Program-made: the position numbers and the translations under genes
In this document: in pieces, positions 9,463-18,676 of the stretch
Layout of the letters: the number at the start of each line of letters is the position of its first letter
Position numbering within the stretch: position 1 is the first letter of the stretch
Assembly: GCF_000378425.1 (NCBI RefSeq)
Contig: NZ_KB899816.1
Span: 62,001-126,000 of the forward strand
From: Cohnella laeviribosi DSM 21336
Lineage (GTDB): Bacteria; Bacillota; Bacilli; Paenibacillales; Paenibacillaceae
DNA: 64,000 nt
Reading direction: 5' to 3'
The notes under the pieces: model-generated
What the model was told of the DNA's origin: nothing
The model's input: the letters and a program-made list of their open reading frames with translations, nothing else
Databases searched by the model: none

Positions 9463-10623
9463 TCATTTTCCGCTCTCGCCTTGTTCCGCGTCGTCCTGTG
9501 CCGCCTCGTCGGACGCCGTGGCGTCCTGCGGCGTTTTTTCGGCGTTGAGCAGCCTTCGCTTCTCCGCGCTGCGCTCCCTTCTCGCTGCGCGGCTGCGGCG
9601 AACGAGCACGAACGTCGGCGCCGCCAATATGGCGGCGACCAGCAAAACGGGCAGCAGCGCCGCCAGGAACGTCAACAGCCCCTCGCCGATCAGGCCCAGC
9701 ACGCGGGCGCTGCCCTTCATCGCGCGAGCCAGACGCGCGCCCAGGTCCGCGTTTCCGTCTTCCGCCGGCTCCGTCATGTCTTCCGGCTCGCCTTCGTAAA
9801 GCCGCAAGTTCACCGTGGAATACGCCACGTTCTGATCGAGGTAACGCATCCGGCCTTTGATCTGCTCGATTTTCTGCTGGACGCTTGCGATCTCGTTCGA
9901 AAAGCGGACCAGGTCGTCCGACTTCGTCGCCTTGTCCATAAAGGCGAGCAGCCGTGCCTCCAGCGCCTGCTGGGCCTTCAGCCGCGCTTCCAGATCCACA
10001 TATTCCTCGGTGACGTCGTTGCCCTGCATCTGCCTTTCAAATTCGAGATGGGGGATTTGCTTGAGCTCGGCCAGAAAGGAACTGAAGCCGGACGAAGGCA
10101 CCTTGATGACGTAAGTCGAGCCGATCCGGCCGTCCGTGCGCGTATCGGCAAACTGGACGATGTATCCGCCGCTTTGGAAAATCGCATTGGACACCTGTTC
10201 CTCCGCTTTGGCGAACGACGCGACTTTCATCGTCACGTTCGCGGAATAGATCATCTTCCGGTTGTACCCGGCGTTCGCATCGGCGACGGGACCGATTCCC
10301 GCGCCCGCGGCCGGCGGGATCGAATCGGCTTCGCTTCCGGAACCCGCCTCCCCCGCCGCCTCCTGTGCCTGAGCCTTGCCCACGTCGGCCGCCTGCGCCT
10401 CCTGTCCGGCGGCGGGCAGCGCATCATGCTGCGCGCCCCCTTCGAAGGTCGGCTGCGCCTCCGCCGCGGCCGGCGCTCCCGGCGCGCTCATTCCGCCCGC
10501 GGCCGCGTCGTTTTTTTCTTCCCCGCCGGAGCTGCATCCCCCCAGCAACAGCGCCAGGGCAAGCAGCGATCCCGCCGCCCAAACGCCGATGCTCCCGATC
10601 CTTGTCCGCCTTCCCTTTTCCAT
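9463..10623 (-). CDS. DUF4349 lipoprotein
   Basis: Predicted surface lipoprotein of 386 residues with unknown biochemical role. From the ATG at 10623 the signal peptide ends in the lipobox LLGGC (Cys30). A low-complexity Ala/Gly/Glu linker (about 35-120) leads into a DUF4349 domain that starts near NRKMIYSANVTMKV and includes a coiled coil (about 230-290), then a membrane helix (about 325-350) and a charged cytoplasmic tail. Having both a lipid anchor and a C-terminal helix is typical of this family. The frame is open further upstream, but AAGGGGG fits only this start. It is a single-gene unit with an ECF-like promoter and a strong terminator. Confidence 0.85.
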   Translation of the reverse strand: MEKGRRTRIGSIGVWAAGSLLALALLLGGCSSGGEEKNDAAAGGMSAPGAPAAAEAQPTFEGGAQHDALPAAGQEAQAADVGKAQAQEAAGEAGSGSEADSIPPAAGAGIGPVADANAGYNRKMIYSANVTMKVASFAKAEEQVSNAIFQSGGYIVQFADTRTDGRIGSTYVIKVPSSGFSSFLAELKQIPHLEFERQMQGNDVTEEYVDLEARLKAQQALEARLLAFMDKATKSDDLVRFSNEIASVQQKIEQIKGRMRYLDQNVAYSTVNLRLYEGEPEDMTEPAEDGNADLGARLARAMKGSARVLGLIGEGLLTFLAALLPVLLVAAILAAPTFVLVRRSRAARRERSAEKRRLLNAEKTPQDATASDEAAQDDAEQGESGK

Positions 10624-10656
10624 GCGCTCATCCCCCTTTGTTTTTCCATTTCGATT

Positions 10657-10683
10657 GACGAGGGGTAAAAGGAAAATGTTGCA
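10657..10683 (-). promoter_or_regulatory. ECF-sigma-type promoter for the DUF4349 lipoprotein
   Basis: On the minus strand TGCAAC (10683-10678) and CGTC (10660-10657) are 17 bases apart, about 35 bases before the start codon. This is the AAC / CGTC pattern used by envelope-stress ECF sigma factors such as SigM, SigX and SigV of B. subtilis. Which sigma factor reads it cannot be told from the window. Confidence 0.55.
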
Positions 10684-10809
10684 TCTTTTTACAAACGCAG
10701 TTCGAGGGCCGCTCCCCGCTTGTCCGTCGGGCGTCGGGAGACGGGAACCGATCCGAAACGGATTCTCCGTTCCGATCCGCGGATCCACTCGCCTCTCCCA
10801 ACCGCTCAA

Positions 10810-10986
10810 GCCTTACGCGCTCTCTGCATCCGTACGCATTTTCTGCGCCGAGACCTGCTCCTTCGTCTGCAAAAATACGAGGTTCAGCAGGAGATCCCGG
10901 GAGAGCGGAACAGCTACAGCAAGAGGGAGCCGGACGCCGCCATCTTTGAGATGAAGGCAGAGCACAATATGAGGTATAGATCATGA
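10810..10986 (+). pseudogene. relic of an IS1182-like transposase
   Basis: The plus-strand frame ending at 10986 contains LLRLQKYEVQQEIPGERNSY followed by SKREPDAAIFEMKAEHN. This resembles the conserved RNSYSKTDPDATFMRMKEDH block of IS1182-family DDE transposases as I remember it. Only about 50 residues remain: there is no transposase-like sequence before it, a stop follows at once, and no inverted repeats were found. It directly precedes the 112-bp tandem repeat. The family assignment is from memory of the motif and has not been tested by alignment. Confidence 0.5.
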
Positions 10987-11001
10987 CGTTGGCGAGTCTC
11001 T

Positions 11002-11225
11002 TCGGGCGCGCGGCTCGTCTGACCGGCCGGGCGTAGCTGCAGTTGCCATAACCGCAACTGCGCAGCCCATTTTCGCGCAAGCCCCCGTTCTAGTTGCTTT
11101 AGCGGCAATTAAATCGGGCGCGCGGCTCGTCTGACCGACCGGGCGGCACTGCAGTTGCCATAACCGCAACTGCACAGCCCATTTTCGCGCAAGCCCCCGT
11201 TCTAGTTGCTTTAGCGGCAATTAAA
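11002..11225. repeat. two tandem 112-bp repeats carrying AGTTGC dyads
   Basis: Two adjacent units (11002-11113 and 11114-11225) have an exact period of 112 bp and differ at only a few positions, mostly around unit positions 23-36. A truncated third start, TCGGGC, follows at 11226. Each unit has two dyads of the same design: AGTTGC-N7-GCAACT and, about 50 bp later, AGTTGC-N7-GCAATT. The minus-strand reading frames across it repeat with the DNA and carry no recognisable protein. It looks like a structured intergenic repeat rather than a gene. The source element and function are unknown. Confidence 0.85.
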
Positions 11226-11407
11226 TCGGGCTGGCGAAAAAAGAAATATGAATCCGGATATGAAGAAATCCAATTCTCCAACCCGATTCGCCTTCGCCGG
11301 CTGTTCGAGGAAAGGATGAAGCCGAGAGACAAAAGCGAACCGAAAACGGAACGCAGGACAGACACGCCAAAGGCTGCTTCCCCTTTCCTTCCCCGGCTTA
11401 TGGCCAT
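11226..11407. other. intergenic stretch, no feature recognised
   Basis: Between the tandem repeat and the ahcY terminator I see no conserved frame, promoter or hairpin. The open minus-strand frames here have no ribosome site. Confidence 0.5.
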
Positions 11408-11440
11408 AAAAATAGGCCAACCAGAAATCTCTGGCTGACC
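11408..11440 (-). terminator. intrinsic terminator of ahcY
   Basis: On the minus strand an 11-bp stem with wobble pairs (GGTCAGCCAGA with TCTGGTTGGCC, loop GATT) is followed by TATTTTTA. It lies about 80 bases after the ahcY stop. Confidence 0.75.
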
Positions 11441-11518
11441 TGATCATACGAAAGCCGCTCCACAACGTTTGGACTGCTTAGGGGGCAGCCCCTTAACCGC
11501 TCCGGTACCGGTTGCCGG

Positions 11519-12781
11519 TCAGTGGGTCGCCCAGCTTTGCAGGTACGCTTTCTGCTCTTCGCTCAACGTGTCGATGGAAATGCCCATCGCCGCAAGCTTC
11601 GTCCGGGCGACCTGTTCGTCAATCTCGTACGGCACGTTGACCACTTTCGCGCCGATCGATTGGTAATTTTCGTTTACATAACGCAAGGAGAGCGCCTGCA
11701 GCGCGAACGTCATGTCCATAATCTCCGCCGGATGCCCGTCGCCTGCGGCAAGGTTGACGAGACGCCCTTCGGCGAGCACGTAGATGCGGCGTCCGTCCTT
11801 CAGCACGTACTCTTCGATATTGCGGCGGACGGTACGCTTCGAGACGGCAAGTGCGGCCAGCTCGACCAGATTGACTTCCACGTCGAAGTGCCCCGCATTG
11901 GACAAAATCGCGCCGTCCTTCATGTTTTCGATATGGCAGCCGCGAATGACGTCCTTGTTGCCGGTAACCGTCACAAAGAAATCGCCGACTTTGGCCGCTT
12001 CGGCCATCGGCAGCACCGTAAAGCCGTCCATGTACGCTTCGACCGCCTTGATCGCGTCCACTTCCGTCACGACCACGTTCGCGCCAAGCCCTTTCGCCCG
12101 CATCGCCACGCCTTTGCCGCACCAGCCGTAGCCGTTGACGACGACCGTCTTGCCCGCCACGACCAGGTTCGTCGTCCGGTTGATGCCGTCCCACACCGAT
12201 TGGCCCGTGCCGTACCGGTTATCGAACAGATGCTTGCAATACGCGTCGTTCACCGCGACCATCGGGAATTTCAAGGTGCCGTCCTTTTCCATCGCTTTGA
12301 GCCGCAAAATGCCGGTCGTCGTCTCCTCCGCCCCGCCGCGGATCGTGGACAGCAGGTCCTGGCGCTCGGTGTGCAGAATGGTAACGAGATCGCCGCCGTC
12401 GTCAATGATCAAATCGGGCTTTGTTTCGAGCGTCTTGATGAGCAGATCGCGGTATTCCTGCGCCGTCGGATTGTATTTTGCGAACACGGTAATGCCGTCC
12501 GCGGCCAGCGCCGCGCAAATGTCGTCCTGCGTCGACAGCGGATTGCTGCCCGTGATCGCCACTTCCGCGCCGCCCGCCTGCACGACTTTGGCCAAATAAG
12601 CCGTTTTCGCTTCCAGGTGCAGCGAAATCGCGACCTTAAGCCCCTTGAACGGCTGCTCGCGCTGGAACTCCTCGCGGATACGGTTCAGCACGGGCATGTG
12701 CGCCTGCGCCCAGTCGATTTTAAGCTTGCCTTCCGGAGCCAGCGACGGGTCCCGGATAATGCTGTTGGTAGTCGTAGCCAA
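11519..12781 (-). CDS. ahcY: adenosylhomocysteinase
   Basis: Cytosolic NAD-dependent enzyme that splits S-adenosylhomocysteine into adenosine and homocysteine, removing the by-product of methylation. 420 residues. The Rossmann motif VVVNGYGWCGKGVAMRAKG lies in the middle, SLHLEAKTAYL near the N-terminus forms part of the substrate site, and the chain ends with the family-typical YLQSW. The start is TTG at 12781, supported by GAGGAGG eight bases upstream. The gene follows bshC by 40 bases on the same strand, so the two may be cotranscribed. B. subtilis uses the Pfs/LuxS route and lacks this enzyme. Confidence 0.96.
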   Translation of the reverse strand: MATTTNSIIRDPSLAPEGKLKIDWAQAHMPVLNRIREEFQREQPFKGLKVAISLHLEAKTAYLAKVVQAGGAEVAITGSNPLSTQDDICAALAADGITVFAKYNPTAQEYRDLLIKTLETKPDLIIDDGGDLVTILHTERQDLLSTIRGGAEETTTGILRLKAMEKDGTLKFPMVAVNDAYCKHLFDNRYGTGQSVWDGINRTTNLVVAGKTVVVNGYGWCGKGVAMRAKGLGANVVVTEVDAIKAVEAYMDGFTVLPMAEAAKVGDFFVTVTGNKDVIRGCHIENMKDGAILSNAGHFDVEVNLVELAALAVSKRTVRRNIEEYVLKDGRRIYVLAEGRLVNLAAGDGHPAEIMDMTFALQALSLRYVNENYQSIGAKVVNVPYEIDEQVARTKLAAMGISIDTLSEEQKAYLQSWATH

Positions 12782-12821
12782 TTCCTTTCCTCCTCAACCG
12801 TTTTATAGGTAGTTAAAGCTG

Positions 12822-14468
12822 TCAGGCTTGATCCAGCAATCCCTCGACCAGCCGGTGGCCGCCCGTCGGGTCGAACGGCACGCCGTTCCAGGCGTCCAGC
12901 CATTTGGGGCCGTATCGATTCAGAAAATGAACGATTCCCAAAACGCGCTCCTGCCATCTGTCCTGAGGAGCCAGCGACAGACGCATCCGGTCCCACTGCC
13001 TAAGCCCCGCCTCGTGCTGCTTGGCCAGCGCGTCGACGGCGCGTTTTTCCAGATAGTCAATCTGCTCCATAATTTTGCTTTGATTGCTTTCGCCGAGCTT
13101 CCGCAGCGCCGGCTGAAGCGCCTCAAGCGTGTCGAGGATCGGACCGTAAAGTCCGGCAAACCGGTCTCTGACTTCCTGAAACTTCTCCTCCAGACGCCAC
13201 TTGTCCTGCTCGGCCAGCCACTGCGCCTTCTTTTCCGCGCCTTCCCGCACGATGTCTTCCGCCGTTACGCCGTATTTGTCGAGCAGCTTTGCGATGTTGG
13301 GCTCCAAATACGTGAACGATTGCCGCGGCACGATCAGCGGCAGCGACATGCCGAACCGCTCGAATGCGGGACCGAGCACGCTCCAATAAGCGATCTCGGC
13401 GGGACCGAGCACGGTGGCGAGCACCGGGAGCACGAACTCCTGCATGATCGGCCGCGTCAGGGCGTTGTTGCTCAGGCGGGCCGGGTCCTCGTCCGCCAAG
13501 GAAAGAAGTTCATCCCGCGAAAACAAAACGTTCCCCTTTCGATCGGCAAACCGGCCTTCCCGTTTAAACAGCAGCGTCCGGCCCGCATCGAGGTGGACAA
13601 ACAGGTTCGCGCCCCCGGGCGCCGATTCGGCCTGCAGCGGAAAGCCGAGCGATTTTACGGCCCCCTCCCCTTCCCGCAAAGCCGCCTCCAATTCGTCGTT
13701 GCGATCGATCAGTTGGCGGAACATGGGCCCTTCCAGCGCCCTCAGCTCGGGATCGTCGGCGTCGAGCAGCAGCAGCCCGTCCGGAGCGAACCAATCCGCG
13801 ATCAAGCGGGCGAACGCAAGCGTCAGCGTCGGCGCGTCCGCGGCATGCTTGCGCAGCCGGTCGAGCAGTCCGGGCTTGAACTCCGTTTCCGGAAGCGCAG
13901 CCGCCAAGGCGTCGAGCGCAGCCTCCCAATCCCGCTGCTTAAGCGGGGTCCGGCTGACGGAATGGCGGGGGCCTTCGGGACGCTCGATCCGAATCCGCGC
14001 CAGCTCGCCGTCGGCGGCCGCCACGTAGACGTGGTTCGCCTCGTCGAAATCGTGATCCTCGCCCGCTATCCAGAACACCGGAACCACCGGGCGGCCAAGC
14101 AGGCGTTCGGCGTAGCGGGCCGTTTGAACGACGGTCAGCGCCTTATAGGCGATCATCAGCGGGCCGCCGAACAACCCGGCTTGCTGCCCGCCCACGACCA
14201 CCAGGCTATCGGGCCGCTCCAGCCGTTCCAGCGAGCGCGACACCGCTTCGTGCTTCGGCAGCCGGGCATGATAGGCGCGGAGCGCTTGCGCCAGAAGGCG
14301 CCGGTCCGCCCTCCGCTCCGCCGCCGCATCCAGCGCGGCGGCCCGCCGCTGCCAATTGGCGGAAACGGACGGGTGGCCGCCGAACAGCCCGCAAACCTTG
14401 TCGTCCCGGCGCCGGTACAGTTCCGCTAGCGAAGGAGAAGACAACCCTTCCAGGGGTGTTACGTTCAT
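12822..14468 (-). CDS. bshC: bacillithiol biosynthesis cysteine-adding enzyme BshC
   Basis: Putative ligase that joins L-cysteine to GlcN-malate, the last step of bacillithiol synthesis, in the cytoplasm. 548 residues from the ATG at 14468, close to the B. subtilis protein (YllA, about 539). Recognisable family blocks are VVVGGQQAGLFGGPLMIAYK near residue 90, PVFWIAGEDHDFDEANH near residue 130, and a C-terminal coiled coil. GGGAGG lies eight bases before this ATG; the frame continues 369 bases upstream without a better start. In B. subtilis the same gene precedes mraZ; here ahcY and the DUF4349 gene lie between them. Confidence 0.94.
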   Translation of the reverse strand: MNVTPLEGLSSPSLAELYRRRDDKVCGLFGGHPSVSANWQRRAAALDAAAERRADRRLLAQALRAYHARLPKHEAVSRSLERLERPDSLVVVGGQQAGLFGGPLMIAYKALTVVQTARYAERLLGRPVVPVFWIAGEDHDFDEANHVYVAAADGELARIRIERPEGPRHSVSRTPLKQRDWEAALDALAAALPETEFKPGLLDRLRKHAADAPTLTLAFARLIADWFAPDGLLLLDADDPELRALEGPMFRQLIDRNDELEAALREGEGAVKSLGFPLQAESAPGGANLFVHLDAGRTLLFKREGRFADRKGNVLFSRDELLSLADEDPARLSNNALTRPIMQEFVLPVLATVLGPAEIAYWSVLGPAFERFGMSLPLIVPRQSFTYLEPNIAKLLDKYGVTAEDIVREGAEKKAQWLAEQDKWRLEEKFQEVRDRFAGLYGPILDTLEALQPALRKLGESNQSKIMEQIDYLEKRAVDALAKQHEAGLRQWDRMRLSLAPQDRWQERVLGIVHFLNRYGPKWLDAWNGVPFDPTGGHRLVEGLLDQA

Positions 14469-14618
14469 TAAGGGGTCCTCCCATATCTTTTGAGACATAT
14501 CAAACTTGATTGTACACAACAGCCGGTAGGCCGTCAAAAAGAATCGCCGTTTGCCGAAGGCGGCAAGCCGGACTCGGGGAGGCCGGCTTGTTCGAAGCGG
14601 ATGAGGCCGGACGGCGAC

Positions 14619-14654
14619 AAAAAAAGCCGTCCGCAGCCTTTCGCTGCGAACAGC
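14619..14654 (-). terminator. intrinsic terminator of the opp operon
   Basis: On the minus strand CTGTTCGCAGC pairs with GCTGCGGACGG (two wobbles, loop GAAAG) and is followed by CTTTTTTT. It lies about 90 bases after oppF and before bshC. Confidence 0.85.
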
Positions 14655-14746
14655 TTTAACCTTCGGCTTGCCGCGCGATCGCAAACCGGCTTTCTCCCGC
14701 CGCCGTCCGCGCCCGCGCCAGCCGGCGCGCCGCACCCGGCGTGCGG

Positions 14747-15715
14747 TCAGGCGTAATGGCACGCCACCCGATGCCCCGGACGGATCTCGCGAAAGGCGGG
14801 AGATTCGGCCGCGCATTTCTCCGTGGCGTACGGACACCGCGTGCGGAACGCGCAGCCGCTCGGCGGGTTGATCGGGCTTGGCAAATCGCCGGAGAGCACA
14901 ATCCGCTCCCGCTCCGCCTCGACCTTCGGATCGGGGATCGGAATCGCCGAGAGCAGCGCCTGCGTATACGGATGCTTCGGATTGCCGTACAGCTCGGCGC
15001 TTTCCGCAAGCTCCACGATTTTGCCGAGATACATGACGGCGACGCGGTCGCTGATATGCTTGACCATCGACAGATCGTGCGCGATGAACAGATAGGTCAG
15101 CCCCATCGACCGCTGCAAATCCTTCAGCAGGTTGACGACCTGCGCCTGGATCGACACGTCGAGCGCCGAAATCGGCTCGTCGCAGACGACGAATTTCGGC
15201 CCGGCCGCAAGCGCGCGGGCGATGCCGATGCGCTGGCGCTGTCCGCCCGAGAACTCGTGCGGGTAGCGGGCGGCGTGGTCGGGGCGCAGGCCCACCTTGT
15301 CCAACAGCTCCTCGACCTTTTTGCGCCGCTCTTTGGCGCTGCCGGCAAGACCGTGAATGTCGAGCGGTTCCGCGATGATGTCGGCTACGCTGAAGCGGGG
15401 ATTGAGCGACGCGTGCGGGTCCTGAAAGACCATCGCCATCTCCCGCCGCAGCGCCTTCAGCTTCGCGCCTTTTAGCTTGAAAATGTTTTGCCCCAAAAAC
15501 CGCGCTTCGCCTGCCGTCGGCTCGTACAGCCGGACGATCGTCCGGCCCGCGGTCGATTTGCCGCAGCCGGATTCGCCGACGACGCCCAGCGTCTCGCCTT
15601 GCCCGACCTGGAACGTCAAATTGTCGACCGCGCGAAGCGTCTGCTTGTTGCCTATATGAAAAAATTTGCTGAGTCCGTTCACTTCCAGCAGCGCTCGATT
15701 CGTCCCTGCGCTCAT
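14747..15715 (-). CDS. oppF: oligopeptide ABC transporter ATPase OppF
   Basis: One of the two cytoplasmic ATPases that power peptide import. 322 residues: Walker A GESGCGKS near residue 50, signature [15 protein letters not shown], Walker [14 protein letters not shown]-loop AHDLSMV, then the peptide-transporter C-terminal domain with CAFRTRCP. The ATG at 15715 overlaps the oppD stop by four bases (ATGA) and has AAGGAGG seven bases upstream. Last gene of oppABCDF. Confidence 0.94.
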   Translation of the reverse strand: MSAGTNRALLEVNGLSKFFHIGNKQTLRAVDNLTFQVGQGETLGVVGESGCGKSTAGRTIVRLYEPTAGEARFLGQNIFKLKGAKLKALRREMAMVFQDPHASLNPRFSVADIIAEPLDIHGLAGSAKERRKKVEELLDKVGLRPDHAARYPHEFSGGQRQRIGIARALAAGPKFVVCDEPISALDVSIQAQVVNLLKDLQRSMGLTYLFIAHDLSMVKHISDRVAVMYLGKIVELAESAELYGNPKHPYTQALLSAIPIPDPKVEAERERIVLSGDLPSPINPPSGCAFRTRCPYATEKCAAESPAFREIRPGHRVACHYA

Positions 15716-16707
15716 CGTACCGCCTCCTTCGCCAACGGATGGTGCAGCCAGCACTTGGCCGCCTGCCCGGCCGGACCGACCGGCACCAGCTCGGGATCGC
15801 GGTCCGCGCACACTTCCATCGCCTCGGGACAGCGCGCGCAGAACGCGCATCCCGGAGGCGGCGCGAGCAGATCGGGAGGGGTGCCTTCGATCGGGATCAA
15901 CGGCTTGCCTTTGGGCAGATCGAGCCGCGGCATCGAACGCAGCAGTCCGCGCGTATACGGATGCTGCGGATTGCGGAACAGCTCCCATGTCGTTCCCGAC
16001 TCGACCACCTGGCCGGCGTACATGACGACGACGCGGTCGCACAGCTGGGCTACGACGCCGAGGTCGTGCGTGATCAGAATAATGGACGTGCCGAACCGTT
16101 CCTGCATCTCTTTCATGACGCGCAGAATTTGCGACTGGATGGTCACGTCGAGCGCGGTGGTCGGTTCGTCCGCAATCAGAAGCGACGGATTGCAGGCCAG
16201 GGCGATGGCGATCATCGCCCGCTGGCGCATGCCGCCGGAGAACGAATGCGGATATTGGCCGTAGCGCTTCTCCGGATTCGGAATGCCGACGAGCCGGAGC
16301 AGCTCGACCGCCCGTTCCCGCGCCTCGGTTCGGTTCATTCCCTGGTGCTTGAACAGGCCTTCCGTAATTTGCCGGCCGACGGTCATCGTCGGATTGAGGG
16401 ATGTCATCGGGTCCTGGAAAATCATGCCGATGTCCCTGCCGCGCACCGCCTCCATTTCCCGCTCCGGCAGCTTCAGCAGATTCCGCCCTTTAAATTCGAT
16501 CGAGCCCTTCTCGATCCGCGACGGCGGACTCGGCAGAAGCCGCATGATGCTCTGCGCCGTCACGCTTTTGCCGGAGCCGGATTCGCCCACGATCGCGACC
16601 GCTTCGCCTCTTTTCACTTCGAAATTGACGCCCCGCACCGCCCGAATCTTCCCGCCTCGCGCGGCGAACGATACGTGCAGGTCGGACACCCGAAGAATCG
16701 TTTCCAT
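15712..16707 (-). CDS. oppD: oligopeptide ABC transporter ATPase OppD
   Basis: Second ATPase of the peptide importer, 331 residues. Walker A GESGSGKS near residues 40-47, signature [15 protein letters not shown], Walker [14 protein letters not shown]-loop THDLGVV. The C-terminal extension holds the cysteine cluster CAFCARCP followed by EVC, which in OppD-type proteins may bind an iron-sulfur cluster; the partner OppF lacks most of these cysteines. It lies 25 bases after oppC and overlaps oppF by four bases. Confidence 0.94.
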   Translation of the reverse strand: METILRVSDLHVSFAARGGKIRAVRGVNFEVKRGEAVAIVGESGSGKSVTAQSIMRLLPSPPSRIEKGSIEFKGRNLLKLPEREMEAVRGRDIGMIFQDPMTSLNPTMTVGRQITEGLFKHQGMNRTEARERAVELLRLVGIPNPEKRYGQYPHSFSGGMRQRAMIAIALACNPSLLIADEPTTALDVTIQSQILRVMKEMQERFGTSIILITHDLGVVAQLCDRVVVMYAGQVVESGTTWELFRNPQHPYTRGLLRSMPRLDLPKGKPLIPIEGTPPDLLAPPPGCAFCARCPEAMEVCADRDPELVPVGPAGQAAKCWLHHPLAKEAVR

Positions 16708-16732
16708 CTCCTCACCCCCAAGTCGAAAAGCG

Positions 16733-17704
16733 TTATTTTTTCAGCTTCGGATCAAACGCGTCCCGAAGTCCGTCCCCGAACACGTTGAACGCCAGCATCG
16801 TCAGACTGAGCAGCGCGGCGGGTATCAGCAGCTGCCACGGATACAGGCTCCAGCTTGCGAGCGAATCGTTGATCATCGTGCCCCACGAAGCCGCCGGCGA
16901 CTGTACGCCAAGCCCGAGAAAACTCAAAAAGGCTTCGGCGAAAATCGCGGACGGCACCGAAAGCGTCAGGGTGACGATAATCGGACCGAGCGAATTCGGA
17001 ATGAGGTGCCTGAACAGGATACGCATCGGCCCCGCGCCCATCGAGCGCGCCGCGAGCACGTACTCCTGGGTTTTGAGCTGCAGAATCTGGCCGCGGACAA
17101 TCCAGCTCATGTTGATCCAGCCCGTCACGCACAGCGCCGCAATAATCGTCCACATGCTCGGCTCCATGACGACCAGAAGCAGAATGACGACCAGCAAATA
17201 CGGAATCGAATAGAGGATTTCCGATATTTTGTTCATCGCTTCGTCGAGGCGTCCGCCCGCATATCCCATGATGCCGCCGTACACGACGCCGATGATCAGA
17301 TCGATGAAGGCGGCGGCCAGCCCGACGGTGAGCGAAATCCGGGCTCCCATCCAGACGCGGGAAAACAAATCCCTTCCCAGATGGTCCGTGCCGAACCAGT
17401 ATTCCGCAGACGGCGGCTGATTGGTCATGTCCAGATTGTTCGTGTAATAGTCGTGCGGCGAAATGACGGGGCCGATAACGGCCATCGCCGACAGCAGCGC
17501 CAAAAACGCGAGCCCGCTCATCGCCAGCCTGTTGCGGACGAGACGGCGCATCGCATCGCGCCAGAGGGGAACGCTCTCGCCGGCAATCGCTTCGGCCGAA
17601 GGACGCTTGGCCAGCTTCCGGAACATCTCCCGGGTCAGCGCCCCATCCCCGCCCCGCTGCCGGGCCGAAGACTCCGCTTGCGCCGCCGTTGTTTTTTCGC
17701 TCAT
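16733..17704 (-). CDS. oppC: oligopeptide ABC transporter permease OppC
   Basis: Inner permease subunit, 323 residues with six predicted membrane helices. After a long hydrophilic N-terminus (about 1-58) comes the family block TDHLGRDLFSRVWMGAR and the cytoplasmic EAA loop LAARSMGAGPMRILFRH that contacts the ATPases. The start overlaps the oppB stop by four bases, indicating coupled translation and equal dose of the two permeases. Confidence 0.93.
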   Translation of the reverse strand: MSEKTTAAQAESSARQRGGDGALTREMFRKLAKRPSAEAIAGESVPLWRDAMRRLVRNRLAMSGLAFLALLSAMAVIGPVISPHDYYTNNLDMTNQPPSAEYWFGTDHLGRDLFSRVWMGARISLTVGLAAAFIDLIIGVVYGGIMGYAGGRLDEAMNKISEILYSIPYLLVVILLLVVMEPSMWTIIAALCVTGWINMSWIVRGQILQLKTQEYVLAARSMGAGPMRILFRHLIPNSLGPIIVTLTLSVPSAIFAEAFLSFLGLGVQSPAASWGTMINDSLASWSLYPWQLLIPAALLSLTMLAFNVFGDGLRDAFDPKLKK

Positions 17705-18639
17705 GATGCCGCCCCCTTCCCGGACCGCAACCGGATTCTCGGATCGACCAGCCCGTAGACGATATCCGTAATCAAGCGGGCCGCCATCAGCACAATCGCG
17801 TAAAACAGCGTAATGCCCATGATGAGCGTATAATCCCGGTTCGATACGCTGGCGACGAAGTATTGCCCGAGCCCCGGGATGCCGAAAATTTGCTCGACGA
17901 TCACCGAGCCGGTCACGATGTTGGCCGCCATCGGCCCCGCATAGGTGACGACCGGCAAAATGCCGTTGCGCACCGCATGCCGCAGCACGATCGCCCGTTT
18001 GCTCAGCCCTTTCGCTCTGGCCGTCTTGATGTATTCGGCGGACAGCGCTTCAAGCATCGAAGACCGGGTCAGCCGGGCGATATACGCGATCGGCAGCGCC
18101 GACAGCGCAATAACCGGCATGACGTAATCGAGCGGCCCGTTCAGTCCCGCCACCTGAAGCCAGCGGAGCTTGTAGCCGAAAACATACTGCATCAGGGAGG
18201 CGAGCACGAAGTTCGGCACGCTTACCCCAAGCACGGCGAGCACCATTGAAACGCTGTCAATCAGCTTGCGGTGATGCATGGCCGCCAAAATGCCCACCGC
18301 CACGCCGACGATGATCGATACGGCGATGGCGACGACGCCCAGCCGAAAGCTGTAGCCGAACGAGTCCGAGATGATGCCGGCCACCGTTTGATAATTGCTT
18401 TTCATGGACATGCCGAGATCGAAATGCAGCAAATTGTTCAAATACGCCAAATACTGCTGCCATACCGGCTTGTCCAGCCCGTAATAAGCCAGCAGCTTCT
18501 GCCTGATTTCCTCCGGCACCGCCTTCTCCTGCGTAAACGGATCGCCGGGGATGGCTTTCATCAGAAAAAAAGTCGCCGTTGCCAGCACGAACAGCGAGAC
18601 GGCGACGGAGACGATTTTCCCGATCCAATAACGTGTCAC
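17701..18639 (-). CDS. oppB: oligopeptide ABC transporter permease OppB
   Basis: Permease subunit with six predicted helices, beginning TRYWIGKIVSVAVSLFVLAT and carrying the EAA loop TARAKGLSKRAIVLRHAVRN. I place the start at the GTG 18639 (312 residues, the normal OppB length, with AGGAAGGAG upstream). An in-frame start 123 bases earlier would add a soluble stretch read through the intergenic hairpin and is unlikely. It follows oppA by 94 bases that contain a large stem-loop. Confidence 0.92.
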   Translation of the reverse strand: MTRYWIGKIVSVAVSLFVLATATFFLMKAIPGDPFTQEKAVPEEIRQKLLAYYGLDKPVWQQYLAYLNNLLHFDLGMSMKSNYQTVAGIISDSFGYSFRLGVVAIAVSIIVGVAVGILAAMHHRKLIDSVSMVLAVLGVSVPNFVLASLMQYVFGYKLRWLQVAGLNGPLDYVMPVIALSALPIAYIARLTRSSMLEALSAEYIKTARAKGLSKRAIVLRHAVRNGILPVVTYAGPMAANIVTGSVIVEQIFGIPGLGQYFVASVSNRDYTLIMGITLFYAIVLMAARLITDIVYGLVDPRIRLRSGKGAAS

Positions 18640-18676
18640 GTGACCAAACGCTCCTTCCTGCCGCGGCGCGCCGGCG

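Noticed and set aside
10914-11220. Minus-strand frames with a repeated MPLKQLERGLARKW peptide
   Set aside because: The peptide repeat is just the 112-bp DNA repeat translated; no ribosome site or known protein.
12782-12821. Possible S-adenosylhomocysteine riboswitch before ahcY
   Set aside because: The gap to bshC is only 40 bases, too short for the structure, and no SAH motif is visible.
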